Notes under the pieces: generated by a model
The model's database searches: none
The model's input: the letters and a program-made list of their open reading frames with translations, nothing else
What the model was told of the DNA's origin: nothing
Shown here: one piece after another, positions 42,208-50,844 of the stretch
Numbering within the stretch: the stretch's first letter is position 1
Layout: the number at the start of each line of letters is the position of its first letter
Source: Luteolibacter rhizosphaerae
Lineage (GTDB): Bacteria > Verrucomicrobiota > Verrucomicrobiia > Verrucomicrobiales > Akkermansiaceae
DNA length: 64,000 nucleotides
Direction: 5' to 3'
Assembly: GCF_025950095.1 (NCBI RefSeq)
Contig: NZ_JAPDDR010000003.1
Coordinates: 529,522-593,521 of the forward strand
Position numbers and translations under genes: made by a program

Positions 42208-43266
42208 ATGTCACTTGATCCCGCCGAGCTCGACGACTTCCTCGATCTGCTAAGGAACCTCGTCCGCGAACCCTCGGTCACAGGGGCGGAGGACTCCTTC
42301 TTTCGCGTCCTCACGCGGGAGCTTCAGGAGCTGGGGGTAAAGCTCACCTACTATCAGGGTCTTCTGGTCGCCCAAGGAAGAGATCCGGATAGCCTGATCC
42401 TCTCCGCACATGCCGATCGCCACGGCCTGGTTTGCACCGGCCCGAACGAGTTCCAGTACTCCGCCTTCCTCGCAGCGAACCGCAGCGAACAAACCGGCGA
42501 CTCGGTCTCCGAGCAAATGCTCGGCCTGATCCAGAATCGCTTTGCCGGCCAGCGGGTGCAGGCGCACATGCCCTACAGCGGCACCTACCTGGGCCAGGGG
42601 GTCATCACCCGCTCCTATGTCTGCCCCTATCGGAACAACCTGATCTTCGAGATCGACGGTTTGGGCTTCCTGCAGCCGGGCACACCGGTGTCCTTCCTCG
42701 ACCGGCTAACACGACAGAACGGGTGCATCTCCGCGCAGCTCGACAATGTGGTATCGGTGGCGCTGCTGGTCTTCCTCTTCCGCCGCGGCTTCCGTGGCAC
42801 CGCGCTTTTCACTGCCCAGGAGGAAGCCGGTCGCAGTTGGCGCTATGCCCACGCCTGGTTTCTCCGCGAACAGATCCGCACCCAACGGCTCATCGTCCTC
42901 GATACCAGCCCCTATCCCACGCGGGAATCGGCCGAGGCGCAGCACTTGGTCCTGCGCCGGAAGGATGCCAGTGCTTCCTTTGCGCCCGGCATCACCGCGG
43001 AGATCGGCGAGCGTTGTGCCGCACTCGGCATCACCTGCACTTATAAAGATGCCTACGTCGACGCGCTCAATGAAACCCGGGTAAGGAAGCTCTCGCTCGG
43101 GCGCACCGAACTCGGGCGTTTGATCGCCGCGAGCAACGGCGAAGTAAGCGGCACCACCGTCCAGATTCCCACTACCGGCTACCACACGGCCAGCGAGACG
43201 GCCTCCCTCGATTCGGTCCGGGCCGCGCTGCTACTATTGAGCTCGTACATCGATGCCGCAGCCTGA
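42208..43266 (+). CDS. M42-family metallopeptidase (glutamyl/deblocking aminopeptidase type)
   Basis: This 352-residue protein has all M42 zinc-site elements in order: SAHADRHGLV (His, Asp), QLDNVVSVAL (bridging Asp), TAQEEAG (catalytic and metal Glu), VLDTSPYPT (Asp) and GYHTASETASL (His). M42 enzymes form tetrahedral dodecamers that trim peptides in the cytoplasm. The long open frame begins at 42100, but ATG at 42208 (MSLDPAELDDFLDLL) matches the family N-terminus. It is divergent from mgtE. Confidence 0.87.
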   Translation: MSLDPAELDDFLDLLRNLVREPSVTGAEDSFFRVLTRELQELGVKLTYYQGLLVAQGRDPDSLILSAHADRHGLVCTGPNEFQYSAFLAANRSEQTGDSVSEQMLGLIQNRFAGQRVQAHMPYSGTYLGQGVITRSYVCPYRNNLIFEIDGLGFLQPGTPVSFLDRLTRQNGCISAQLDNVVSVALLVFLFRRGFRGTALFTAQEEAGRSWRYAHAWFLREQIRTQRLIVLDTSPYPTRESAEAQHLVLRRKDASASFAPGITAEIGERCAALGITCTYKDAYVDALNETRVRKLSLGRTELGRLIAASNGEVSGTTVQIPTTGYHTASETASLDSVRAALLLLSSYIDAAA

Positions 43267-43289
43267 AACCGGCAGCAAGGGATGGACCT

Positions 43290-43943
43290 TCACTTTCGTT
43301 CGCCCCACTTCAAGGTCAGTGACAGGCTGGCACCTTGCGCGCCCGCTCTGAGGCTGGGAGTCGCTAGATAGAAGGTGATGGCAGGCTCCTGATCCTTGTA
43401 GGTGGCGGTGAATTCGGGAGCGTTTTGCCAGAGTCCGCTGGAGATCCACGTATCCAGCTTCGCATCGGAAACGCCCAGAACCTTCAGCGTCGCCACCGCC
43501 TGGCGCATCAGGGTCGCCGGGTCCCCGTTGGTCCGCAGCTCGAGGAGTGAGATGCGGGATTCGTCCGTGATCGGGAGCTTCGGCGGATAGTGTTCGCCGG
43601 GTTCGGTCCACTCGGAGCGGGGGAAATGGCAGCGCATCAGCTTCCACGCGATCGCTTCATTCTGGCGGTCGGCTTGGCGGAGGGAGAAGCTGGAAGGTTC
43701 AGCCTCCATGCTCAGCATGGTGAAGGGCACTTGAACCGGGGCCCGCTGCCCGCCCGGGCCTCCTGCGTTTGGACTCAAGCGGGCCAGGTCATCCAGCCAA
43801 GGCGGGATGGGAAACTTCAGGCCGGTCTTCGTCATCTCCCTGAAGCTCGGCGGCTGCGTGAGGTCCAGCGTGGCAGGCGCGTCTTCCGCTATGGCCGGAG
43901 CGAGCAGGAACAACCCGAGGCAGAGAGAGGAGATCGTTTTCAT
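43290..43943 (-). CDS. Secreted hypothetical protein
   Basis: This 217-residue protein has a clear signal peptide (MKTISSLCLGLFLLAPAIAED). The mature chain starts with a segment rich in Pro and aromatic residues (LDLTQPPSFREMTKTGLKFPIPPWL), followed by a mixed alpha/beta domain ending in strands (ITFYLATPS, SLSLTLKWGER). It has no cysteines in motif spacing and no known family. It is convergent with the M42 peptidase gene and upstream of the amidase gene, in the same direction. Confidence 0.7.
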   Translation of the reverse strand: MKTISSLCLGLFLLAPAIAEDAPATLDLTQPPSFREMTKTGLKFPIPPWLDDLARLSPNAGGPGGQRAPVQVPFTMLSMEAEPSSFSLRQADRQNEAIAWKLMRCHFPRSEWTEPGEHYPPKLPITDESRISLLELRTNGDPATLMRQAVATLKVLGVSDAKLDTWISSGLWQNAPEFTATYKDQEPAITFYLATPSLRAGAQGASLSLTLKWGERK

Positions 43944-44075
43944 GCGGATGGTGGAACGCGGAGGGGCTATCTTTATTCAGGGCTTTGGTGTTCCCCTCCC
44001 ATCTTGCATACCCCTTATGCCAAAACCGTTTCGTACTTTTCTGTTGGCCTCCCGGGAGTCTCTCCGGTGCCAGGA

Positions 44076-44804
44076 TCAAGACCCCGCCGGATCGGTCGGG
44101 CGGCTCGGCGGAGCGTAGATCGGCTTCGGCAGGGCCCCAGTACCGGCATCCCCGTTCGCCTGTTGGTCCAGGATCGCCTTCGCCAGTGCGGCAGCCATCT
44201 TCTCGCGGTAGACAGGGTCGGCACAGAGACGGGCCTCCGAGGCGTTGCTCAGGTAGCCGATCTCCGCGAGCACGCAGGGCACATCCGGATTGCGCGTCAG
44301 GCGCAGGCGACGGCGGACCATGCCGCGGTTGCCGGACTCGGAGGGCGATACGGCCACCATCCCGCGCTGGATCCGCGTTGCCAAGCCATGGCTATCCACG
44401 CGCCAGTAGTAAGTCTCCGGTCCGCGGATACCCGCGCCGCTGGAGTTGTAGTGGAGGCTCACGAGGATCGCGCCGCTTTTGCCACTGGCGCGTGAGGCGC
44501 GGACATCCAGATCGATGAACTCATCTCCGCTGCGCATCAGCACCGTTCGCACCTTGCCGGAGAGGTAGCGCTGCAGACGCTTCGCCGTATCCAGCGCCAG
44601 GTCCTTCTCCCGCACGCCGTGGGAGACCGCGCCCGGGTCCTTGCCGCCGTGCCCGGCATCGATGATCACCGTGCCGAAGCCCTTCGGCCCCGGGCGATGG
44701 CCCCATTCGTCCGGGCTCAGGCTATTGCCCGGACCCGTGGCGGGGCCGGAGCAGGAAGCGAAGCAAGCAGCGAGCCCGGCAAGGGCGAGGAGACGGAACG
44801 TCAT
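44076..44804 (-). CDS. N-acetylmuramoyl-L-alanine amidase (Amidase_3)
   Basis: This 242-residue lipoprotein-like enzyme has a signal peptide ending in FASC (probable lipobox). Zinc ligands and catalytic Glu of the Amidase_3 fold are present: IIDAGHGGKDPGAV (His), EKDLALDTAKRL (Glu), LVSLHYNSSG (His) and VLAEIGYLSN (Glu). It would cut the amide bond between MurNAc and the peptide stem during cell separation or turnover. It lacks the AMIN targeting domain of AmiB/C. A longer frame starts at 44852; ATG at 44804 gives the signal peptide. Confidence 0.92.
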   Translation of the reverse strand: MTFRLLALAGLAACFASCSGPATGPGNSLSPDEWGHRPGPKGFGTVIIDAGHGGKDPGAVSHGVREKDLALDTAKRLQRYLSGKVRTVLMRSGDEFIDLDVRASRASGKSGAILVSLHYNSSGAGIRGPETYYWRVDSHGLATRIQRGMVAVSPSESGNRGMVRRRLRLTRNPDVPCVLAEIGYLSNASEARLCADPVYREKMAAALAKAILDQQANGDAGTGALPKPIYAPPSRPTDPAGS

Positions 44805-44852
44805 GGCGGAGATCATGCGCGAGGGATCGGCCTTGCCAAGGATTCGCGGCAT

Positions 44853-46592
44853 TCAACGGCCGATTGCCCCACCTGAATTCATGAAGGTCGTCACCTCGGC
44901 ACGTTCGCTGGCGCTCAGGCTGCCGATCCAGCGTTGGACAGCAGCCGGTTCATATTCCGCCCAGCGTGCGGCCAGATTTTTCGCGGCCCAGAGTCGCTCC
45001 GTGCCCTCGGGGAGTTTGGTGACCCACGCGGCGGCGGCAGTGGGATCTTGGTCGGCCCAACGGGCGGCCAGGTCGCAGGCGGAGTTGGCCAGGGATCTGT
45101 CCCGTATCGATTGCGAATCCTGCTGCGCGGGGCGGGCGTCCGGATTCTCCAGCAGGTAGGCGAGGGCCTTGCCTTGGAATTCCACAGGCATCTGCCGATC
45201 CCTCCGCGTGATGAACCTGGCTGCCACCGCTCCCTTCTGTTCGGCAGTCAGCGCGTCGAACCCGTCGTTCAGCGCCTGAATTTGCTCGCGATCCCATTTG
45301 CCGATCAGACGGGTCTCCGCCCAGCTGATTTCGCGACCGTTTGCTGCGATATCACCAAGCAGGCTTGAGGGTGTCACTTCCTCGGCATCGCTGCTACCGG
45401 CTTTGGAAGCGAGCGCCTCCTTGGCGGCTTGGAGCTCGGCTTCGTCGGTGAGCCCGGCGATCCAGTCCGCAGCCGCTTGGGCGTCCAAACCGAAGACCAA
45501 ACCTTGGACGGCAATCCGGTTCTCATCCTCGTTCAGAGTTCCGCCTGAGATCAGGGCCTTCAACTTCTCGGGGTTCTTCCCGCCGAGCCGGCTCAGAGCT
45601 TGGTTTCGGATGCTCTCCACTTCGTTCTCATTTAGTCCGAGTCCTGCCAGATCGGTCTCGAGCCATTGGGCCGGATTCTCATGGACCATGTAGTAACTGC
45701 CGGGACCGGATGTGACCGCACCAAGCCAGCCGGGTGGCAATGATCCCGGATCGCCTGCCACTTTCTTCATCAGGTCTTGGTCGGATCCCACCACCTCGGC
45801 GAAGGTCTGCATGCCATCTTTCTGATCCAGAAGTCCGGCGAGTCCTCCCGCGAAGTCCTTCCGCAGTGAGGATCTCGCGAGACCGCGTCGCGCGAGATCC
45901 TGTGCGTTCCGTGGCAGTGTCGCGAGCTGTGCTTCGAGCAAAGCGGGAGCAGACTCCGCCAGTTGATGCAAGATCCCTTGGATCTCATATTGATTGTCAG
46001 CGCCGGATAGCTTGGCGAGGCCTGTGATCCGTGAGAGCACGAGTTGGGGATCGGCCTTTGCCAGTGCTGCTCCCATCTGGCTGAGCATGCTGCTGCGCAT
46101 CTGCGGATTCGTCTGGCCTTCGATCAGCGCGAGAGCCGCGGCCGGCTCGCGGCTAGCCCAGTCTTGGGAAAACTCGTAGGTGATGCGGATATCCCTGCGG
46201 AGACAGTATTCCAGCATTCCGCCGGGATCCGCCTCCTGCCAGCGGGACAGCAGGCTGCGCTGGAAGAGATTGGCCTGCATGTCTTCGCCGCCCTTGAACC
46301 AACCGGAAGATAGCCACCTCTCGATATCGGCCAGCGGGATGTTGTCCGCGAGTTGGATGGTGGCGCGCAATCGTTCTTCCGTGTTCCCTGCTGCACGCAG
46401 CGGGGCGAGCATGGCCGTCACCTCCGATGGTTCGCCACCTTTAGCAGGGGATCGATCGGTCTTGCTCGCCATCGTCCCGGTCTTGCTCGCCTCCACGTCT
46501 GAAGGTGCCCAGTCGCGGCCCGCTATCCAGCCCGCCGCGGCGCAGAACCCGAATACCAGAACGGGAAGAATCTTATGACCTTGCGCTTTCAC
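44853..46592 (-). CDS. W-repeat helical secreted protein (paralogue of 46589-48181)
   Basis: This 579-residue protein has one N-terminal membrane/signal segment (ILPVLVFGFCAAAGWIAG). The rest is helical with repeated units of the form W-A-x2-(D/E)-P-x2-A-x2-W, for example WASREPAAALALIEG, WADQDPTAAAAWVTKLP and WAEYEPAAVQRWIGSL, resembling TPR/Sel1-like solenoids. No catalytic motif is seen. It starts at GTG, overlapping the upstream stop by four bases (GTGA), so it is co-translated with its paralogue. It is probably a periplasmic scaffold or binding protein of unknown role. Confidence 0.78.
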   Translation of the reverse strand: MKAQGHKILPVLVFGFCAAAGWIAGRDWAPSDVEASKTGTMASKTDRSPAKGGEPSEVTAMLAPLRAAGNTEERLRATIQLADNIPLADIERWLSSGWFKGGEDMQANLFQRSLLSRWQEADPGGMLEYCLRRDIRITYEFSQDWASREPAAALALIEGQTNPQMRSSMLSQMGAALAKADPQLVLSRITGLAKLSGADNQYEIQGILHQLAESAPALLEAQLATLPRNAQDLARRGLARSSLRKDFAGGLAGLLDQKDGMQTFAEVVGSDQDLMKKVAGDPGSLPPGWLGAVTSGPGSYYMVHENPAQWLETDLAGLGLNENEVESIRNQALSRLGGKNPEKLKALISGGTLNEDENRIAVQGLVFGLDAQAAADWIAGLTDEAELQAAKEALASKAGSSDAEEVTPSSLLGDIAANGREISWAETRLIGKWDREQIQALNDGFDALTAEQKGAVAARFITRRDRQMPVEFQGKALAYLLENPDARPAQQDSQSIRDRSLANSACDLAARWADQDPTAAAAWVTKLPEGTERLWAAKNLAARWAEYEPAAVQRWIGSLSASERAEVTTFMNSGGAIGR

Positions 46593-48181
46593 GGTTCGGT
46601 TCGGGGGAGATAGCGTTGCAGCGATTGGCGCATCTGCTCGGGAAGCTCCGCTTGATCCAACCACTGCCGGGCTGATTCGCGATCATTGCCCGCCCAGTTG
46701 GCAAAGGTGTTCATCAGCGAGCTATGCCGCTGGTTCTCTTGTGAAAGGCGGGTGGCCCATTCTGCTGCTCCTTCATAGTCGCGCTCTTGCTGGAGTTGGT
46801 AAGATACTGCCGCCACGCCCATGTCGCGGAGGTCCGGATTATTCTGAGCTTCGGTCCACGTGGTGAGGCCATTCATATCCTGGCGGGCCCACTGTCGTGC
46901 CACCTGTTCGGGTCCCGTGTTCCGCCCGTGATAGAAAGGCCCTTGGGCCGCAGGGGAATTCCGCGATTCCAGATCCATCACCGCGTTCAAGGTCCGGCCG
47001 GGGTCCCAGCCGGTGAGTTCGGTCAGAAACTCGGAGACACCGCTCACGCCAAGCCCGCCGCCGCCTCCACCACCCGGATACTGGACCCAGCTTCTGCGCA
47101 TGGAAGCGTCGGGACATTTCTCGAAGAGCTCTTGGAGAAGCGCGAGCGCCTGCTCTGGTTGCTCCGCCACCATCGATTTGCCCAGCTCGGCGAAACGCTC
47201 CGCGGCCAGCCGCGGCGTATCGATCTTCCGTGCTTCTTCCGCGGCTTTCTCCGGGTCCGTCTTCGCAAGATGCGAGAATGCCGCCGCTTCAATCTCGCGG
47301 CGCATGGCACCGGACGGCAGACCCGCCGCAAGGCTGGCCAGCACCTCGGGCTGTTCCTCCTTCAGTGTATTGAAGAACTCTTTGCGAAGCCCATTGTCGT
47401 CTGTGCCGCCACGCTGGTTGAGCCAGTCAAAGGCCCGGTGGGGGTCCTGCGCCGCCCACTTCTTCAGGGCGCTCCGGTTCATGTAATCATAGCCCGGGAA
47501 CTTGCCGAGGAACTCGAGTTCCTTCTCCGGATCACCGCCGGAGAGCTGCTCCGCCATCTCGTAAATATGGAAGGTGTTCTTCAGCGCCGGATCCTTGGCG
47601 AGCATCTCCTGCGCGAGTTCCGGGTGGAAGTAGGCCAGCCCCCGCAGCCCGTAGTTCCGCATCATGTCGGACTTCCCTTCGATGTAAGCGAGCATGCCCT
47701 GCGGATCGCTCATCGCCCATGACCACATGGCGGGCACCTCGTGCCCTGTCCGCTTCGCTGCTTCCAGCATCCCGGCCGCATTCTTTTTCCCCCATTGCGT
47801 GAAGAGCAGGTCCTTGATGGTGTCGTTCGGATCTTCCCGAGTGTGATACCCGTCCCAGAAGGCGCTCATTTCCTCCTCGGAGGCATCTAGCAACCACAGG
47901 CCGAGCCGCGCATAGAGCGGGCCGCGGTTGAGCTGGAGCAGGCTCTCGACCGTGTCGGTGGACTTGGGGAGAGCGGCCGGTTTCACCAAGGTGAGCTTGG
48001 GTTTCCCGCTACCAGCTCCGCGTGCGCTGTCCCGGTGTCCATCCTTGCCCGCCTTCGCTGTCTCCAGGTTCTCAGGAGAGCCGGTGGCCTCACCCTCCGG
48101 CCCGGTCAGGCGGGCGATGCCGAAGCCCGCGATCAAGCCGGTCCCGGCCAAGGCAAGCAACAGGTAAGAAGGAGGCTTCAT
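46589..48181 (-). CDS. W-repeat helical secreted protein (paralogue of 44853-46592)
   Basis: This 530-residue protein has an N-terminal signal/anchor (YLLLALAGTGLIAGFGIARL) followed by a low-complexity linker and a helical body. It carries Trp-centred repeats WSWAMSDPQGMLAYIEG, WAAQDPHRAFDWLNQRGG, WARQDMNGLTTWTEAQ and WAGNDRESARQWLDQ. There is a glycine run (GGGGGGLG) in the middle. It shares repeat style and gene order with its downstream neighbour, so the pair probably arose by duplication and acts together. Function unknown. Confidence 0.78.
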   Translation of the reverse strand: MKPPSYLLLALAGTGLIAGFGIARLTGPEGEATGSPENLETAKAGKDGHRDSARGAGSGKPKLTLVKPAALPKSTDTVESLLQLNRGPLYARLGLWLLDASEEEMSAFWDGYHTREDPNDTIKDLLFTQWGKKNAAGMLEAAKRTGHEVPAMWSWAMSDPQGMLAYIEGKSDMMRNYGLRGLAYFHPELAQEMLAKDPALKNTFHIYEMAEQLSGGDPEKELEFLGKFPGYDYMNRSALKKWAAQDPHRAFDWLNQRGGTDDNGLRKEFFNTLKEEQPEVLASLAAGLPSGAMRREIEAAAFSHLAKTDPEKAAEEARKIDTPRLAAERFAELGKSMVAEQPEQALALLQELFEKCPDASMRRSWVQYPGGGGGGGLGVSGVSEFLTELTGWDPGRTLNAVMDLESRNSPAAQGPFYHGRNTGPEQVARQWARQDMNGLTTWTEAQNNPDLRDMGVAAVSYQLQQERDYEGAAEWATRLSQENQRHSSLMNTFANWAGNDRESARQWLDQAELPEQMRQSLQRYLPRTEP

Positions 48182-48300
48182 CAGTTATCATTTCCTAGCG
48201 GACGTCCCAACTCCTGGCAAGAAGCCGCTTGCGACGAGCTTCGAATGTGGCCCGCTACGAGCTTCCGCTCCGCCGCCGATTCCGCTAGCAAGCACCCGCC

Positions 48301-48774
48301 ATGTCCACCGATCCCCGATTCATGCGCCGCGCCATCGAACTCGCCCGTCTCGGGATGAACTCCGGTGCCGGCGGCCCCTTCGGTGCGGTCGTGGTGAAGG
48401 ATGGCGAGATCATCGGCGAGGGTTGTAACCGCGTGGTCGCCACCAAGGACCCGACGGCTCATGGCGAGGTCGTTGCGATCCGCGATGCCTGCGATCGCCT
48501 CGGCCGCTTCAGCTTGGAAGGTTGCGAGATCCACACCACCGGCGAACCCTGCCCGATGTGCCTCGGCGCGATCCACTGGGCGCGCATCGGCAGGATTTAC
48601 TACGGATTTAGTATCACGGATGCCGCCACGATCGGATTCGATGATCGCGAATTCTACCGCCAGTTCAGCCTGCCCCTCGCGGAGCGGCAGGTGCCCTGCG
48701 CCCAATCGGCAGGTGAGGAGGCCAAGCTCCTGTTAGGCGAATATATGGCCCTTCCGAACCGCGTGCCCTATTGA
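48301..48774 (+). CDS. Nucleoside/guanine deaminase-like enzyme (GuaD type)
   Basis: This 157-residue cytidine-deaminase-fold enzyme has GGPFGAVVVKDGEIIGEG, zinc motif AHGEVVAI (His and catalytic Glu) and TTGEPCPMCLGAIHWA (two Cys). The C-terminal portion with IGFDDREFYRQ resembles bacterial guanine deaminase GuaD, which swaps C-terminal segments in a dimer, rather than tRNA adenosine deaminase TadA. It would turn guanine to xanthine for purine salvage. It is the second small deaminase in the window. Confidence 0.82.
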   Translation: MSTDPRFMRRAIELARLGMNSGAGGPFGAVVVKDGEIIGEGCNRVVATKDPTAHGEVVAIRDACDRLGRFSLEGCEIHTTGEPCPMCLGAIHWARIGRIYYGFSITDAATIGFDDREFYRQFSLPLAERQVPCAQSAGEEAKLLLGEYMALPNRVPY

Positions 48775-48781
48775 TGCGGGC

Positions 48782-49363
48782 TCAGAACAGGCCGAAGAAC
48801 CACTTCTTCTTCGCGCTGCGCTTGTAGCTGCCGTCGCCCACGGAGAGCACCTTCACCTCCACTTCGGCGAGGCCTTGGTCCTTGAAGCCGATCTTCTTCG
48901 CGGCGCGGGGCGAAAGGTCGATGATCCGGTCGCCGATGAAGGGGCCGCGATCGTTCACGCGGCATTTCACGGACCTCCCGTTCTGCAGGTTCGTCACTTC
49001 CACCATGCAGGGCAAAGGCAAGGTCTTGTGAGCCGCGATCAAATGCCAAGGCATCACCTTTTCACCTAGCGAGGTCTGGCCGCGCTTGAGGCCGAAGAAG
49101 CTCGACTCATCGTACCAGGAGGCGGTGCCGCTCTCGACATGATAGATGGCCTGGTCCACCCCCATGGGGTGATAGGTCCCGCCACGGACCGAGTAGGACT
49201 TGGTCATGTAGCCCTTGTAGTCCCCGCCCGGATAGGCGCAGGAGGCGAGAAGAAGAACCCAAGAATGCCGGATGACGAATTTACGAATGTCGAATGACCG
49301 GTGAGGGAGCGGGCCGGCTTCCGCTGCGTTAGGAAAGCCAGCCATCTCTTCAGCACACTTCAT
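48782..49363 (-). CDS. RlpA-like DPBB-domain lipoprotein
   Basis: This 193-residue protein has a lipoprotein signal ending LLLASC, then a soluble double-psi beta-barrel (~76-175): GTASWYDESSFFGLKRGQTS, EVTNLQNGRSVKCRVNDRGPF and IIDLSPRAAKKIGF. The Asp and Arg of RVNDRGPF are conserved in RlpA lytic transglycosylases and related endolytic enzymes. No SPOR domain is present. The N-terminus is odd: the first ATG (49363) and part of the signal region fall in two arms of an inverted repeat (49283-49297, 49360-49374), so the true start is uncertain. Confidence 0.8.
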   Translation of the reverse strand: MKCAEEMAGFPNAAEAGPLPHRSFDIRKFVIRHSWVLLLASCAYPGGDYKGYMTKSYSVRGGTYHPMGVDQAIYHVESGTASWYDESSFFGLKRGQTSLGEKVMPWHLIAAHKTLPLPCMVEVTNLQNGRSVKCRVNDRGPFIGDRIIDLSPRAAKKIGFKDQGLAEVEVKVLSVGDGSYKRSAKKKWFFGLF

Positions 49364-49374
49364 TCGACATTCGT
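49283..49374. repeat. 15-bp inverted repeat over the rlpA-like start
   Basis: ACGAATGTCGAATGA (49283-49297) and its exact reverse complement (49360-49374) lie 62 bases apart. Extra copies of the same ATTCGTCATTC-like words flank both arms (49261-49280, 49375-49391). This word family is a dispersed repeat in PVC genomes, recognised from memory. It covers the first ~27 codons of the minus-strand gene, including its ATG. Confidence 0.6.
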
Positions 49375-49398
49375 CATTCTGAATTCCTCATTCCCCTC

Positions 49399-49716
49399 TC
49401 ACTTCTGCCGCTCGCGGATCAGGGGCAGCGTGCGCGCCACTTGCTCCTTCATCTCCTTGCCGGGCTTGAACTTCACCACGGCGCGGGCGGGGATCGGCAC
49501 ATCCTTGTCCGGATCCTTCGGGTTGCGGCCGATCTTGGCCTTGGTCTCCTTCACTTGGAAGGCACCGAAATTGCGCATCACCACGGTGTCGCCACTGGAA
49601 AGGGAATCGGTGATCGAGTCGAGGGTGCGCTGGATCACATCGAACACCTGCTGTTGGGTGAGGCCGGTTTCGTTGGAAATCTTGATGACGAGCTCGCGTT
49701 TGGTGATGGTAGCCAT
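49399..49716 (-). CDS. HU/IHF family DNA-binding protein
   Basis: This 105-residue nucleoid protein has the HU fold: helical N-terminus (TKRELVIKISNETGLTQQQV), the beta-arm lead FGAFQVKETKAKIGRNPKDP with the GRNP motif whose Pro intercalates into DNA, and the C-terminal helix KFKPGKEMKEQV. HU-type dimers bend DNA and compact the chromosome. It is a separate gene upstream of the rlpA-like gene on the same strand, with its promoter probably in 49717-49800. Confidence 0.95.
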   Translation of the reverse strand: MATITKRELVIKISNETGLTQQQVFDVIQRTLDSITDSLSSGDTVVMRNFGAFQVKETKAKIGRNPKDPDKDVPIPARAVVKFKPGKEMKEQVARTLPLIRERQK

Positions 49717-49800
49717 GGCTTTACGGGTGTGTGATGGTGAAATGCGGCGCGGGGATTGGACACCATAGGAATGGCGCTTTGTCCCGCGAAAAATCCAAAA

Positions 49801-50763
49801 TCATGCGGAATCCATGCCAGAGGTGTTTGAATCACCGCGCACGTTAGCAGTCGTCTTGAAATGCAGTTTTGCAACTTTTGCGAGCGTCTCCATTCCGTGT
49901 TTTGCGATGACCTGACGCGCGGCATCCACCACCGCGGCAGAAGCCCCCAGCGGCAACACTACGCCGCCGGAGGTGGAAGTCTTGTCCATCCAGTCGATGA
50001 ATCTTTCGCGGGCGAGGATCGAGGCGGCAGCCACCGCGATGTCGGATTCCCCCTTGGTCCGCTGGTCGAGTTGGATTTCCACACCCTGCTGCTTCAAGGC
50101 CCGGGCCAGCACGTCCGGCCGGGCGAACTGGTCGCTGAGGGCCCGCGGGCAGGCCGGCCGTTGGCCCGCTAGATTCGAGATAACCTTGGCATGTCCCCAT
50201 GCCAACAGGCGGTTGAGATTGCCGAAGGAAGCAAACATCTCGTTGTAGCGTTCCGGGCCGATGGCGACGATCGAGACGGCGATTCCCGGAACTTCCCGGA
50301 TCTTGGCCGCTAGATCCCGTATCCGCTTGGCACTGGCGATGCGTTTCGAGTCCATGACCCCGGTGGCCTTCAGGGCTCGGGCGATGGGGGTGTCGGTATA
50401 TACCCCGGCGATCACCAAAGGGCCGAAGTAATCACCCTTGCCGCTTTCATCGATGCCGAAGTGCGGGGTATACATCTCCGGATCGAGTTCCTCCTCGTAG
50501 CCCAGCTTGGCCTCGCCCAAGACCTCCGGCTCTAGCAGGAATCGGATGAAGTCCTCCGTGTCTTTCCCTTGGATCAGCACTTTCGGGCCCTTGGCGTAGA
50601 CCGCCACGTTCAGCTTTCCCTTCTTCGCGGCGTAGAGCGTGTAGGGCTTCTCCTCGAATTCGTAGCCGCGATCCTCCAGCACCTCCCGCAGGCGTGTCGC
50701 CTGGGCGGTGGTCAGCGGCGCGGTGTGCGAGGTGAGGGCCACGGGCAGGCAGTGAACCGCCAA
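49801..50763 (-). CDS. rnhC: Ribonuclease HIII
   Basis: This 320-residue enzyme has an N-terminal TBP-like substrate-binding domain (~15-90) followed by the RNase H fold. The catalytic core begins FGIDESGKGDYFGPL with the Asp105-Glu106 pair characteristic of type 2/3 RNase H, followed by VMDSKRIASAKRI and later QRTKGESDIAVAAASILAR. The N-terminal domain distinguishes HIII from HII. It removes RNA from RNA-DNA hybrids. It is divergent from mutY, 81 bases between starts. Confidence 0.94.
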   Translation of the reverse strand: MAVHCLPVALTSHTAPLTTAQATRLREVLEDRGYEFEEKPYTLYAAKKGKLNVAVYAKGPKVLIQGKDTEDFIRFLLEPEVLGEAKLGYEEELDPEMYTPHFGIDESGKGDYFGPLVIAGVYTDTPIARALKATGVMDSKRIASAKRIRDLAAKIREVPGIAVSIVAIGPERYNEMFASFGNLNRLLAWGHAKVISNLAGQRPACPRALSDQFARPDVLARALKQQGVEIQLDQRTKGESDIAVAAASILARERFIDWMDKTSTSGGVVLPLGASAAVVDAARQVIAKHGMETLAKVAKLHFKTTANVRGDSNTSGMDSA

Positions 50764-50844
50764 GAAGCCCGCTGCGCCAAGGATTTTCCCCTCTTCGCAT
50801 CAAGTGCATTGGCCTTTCCGGCTGTCCGCATCCATGCTCCGGGC

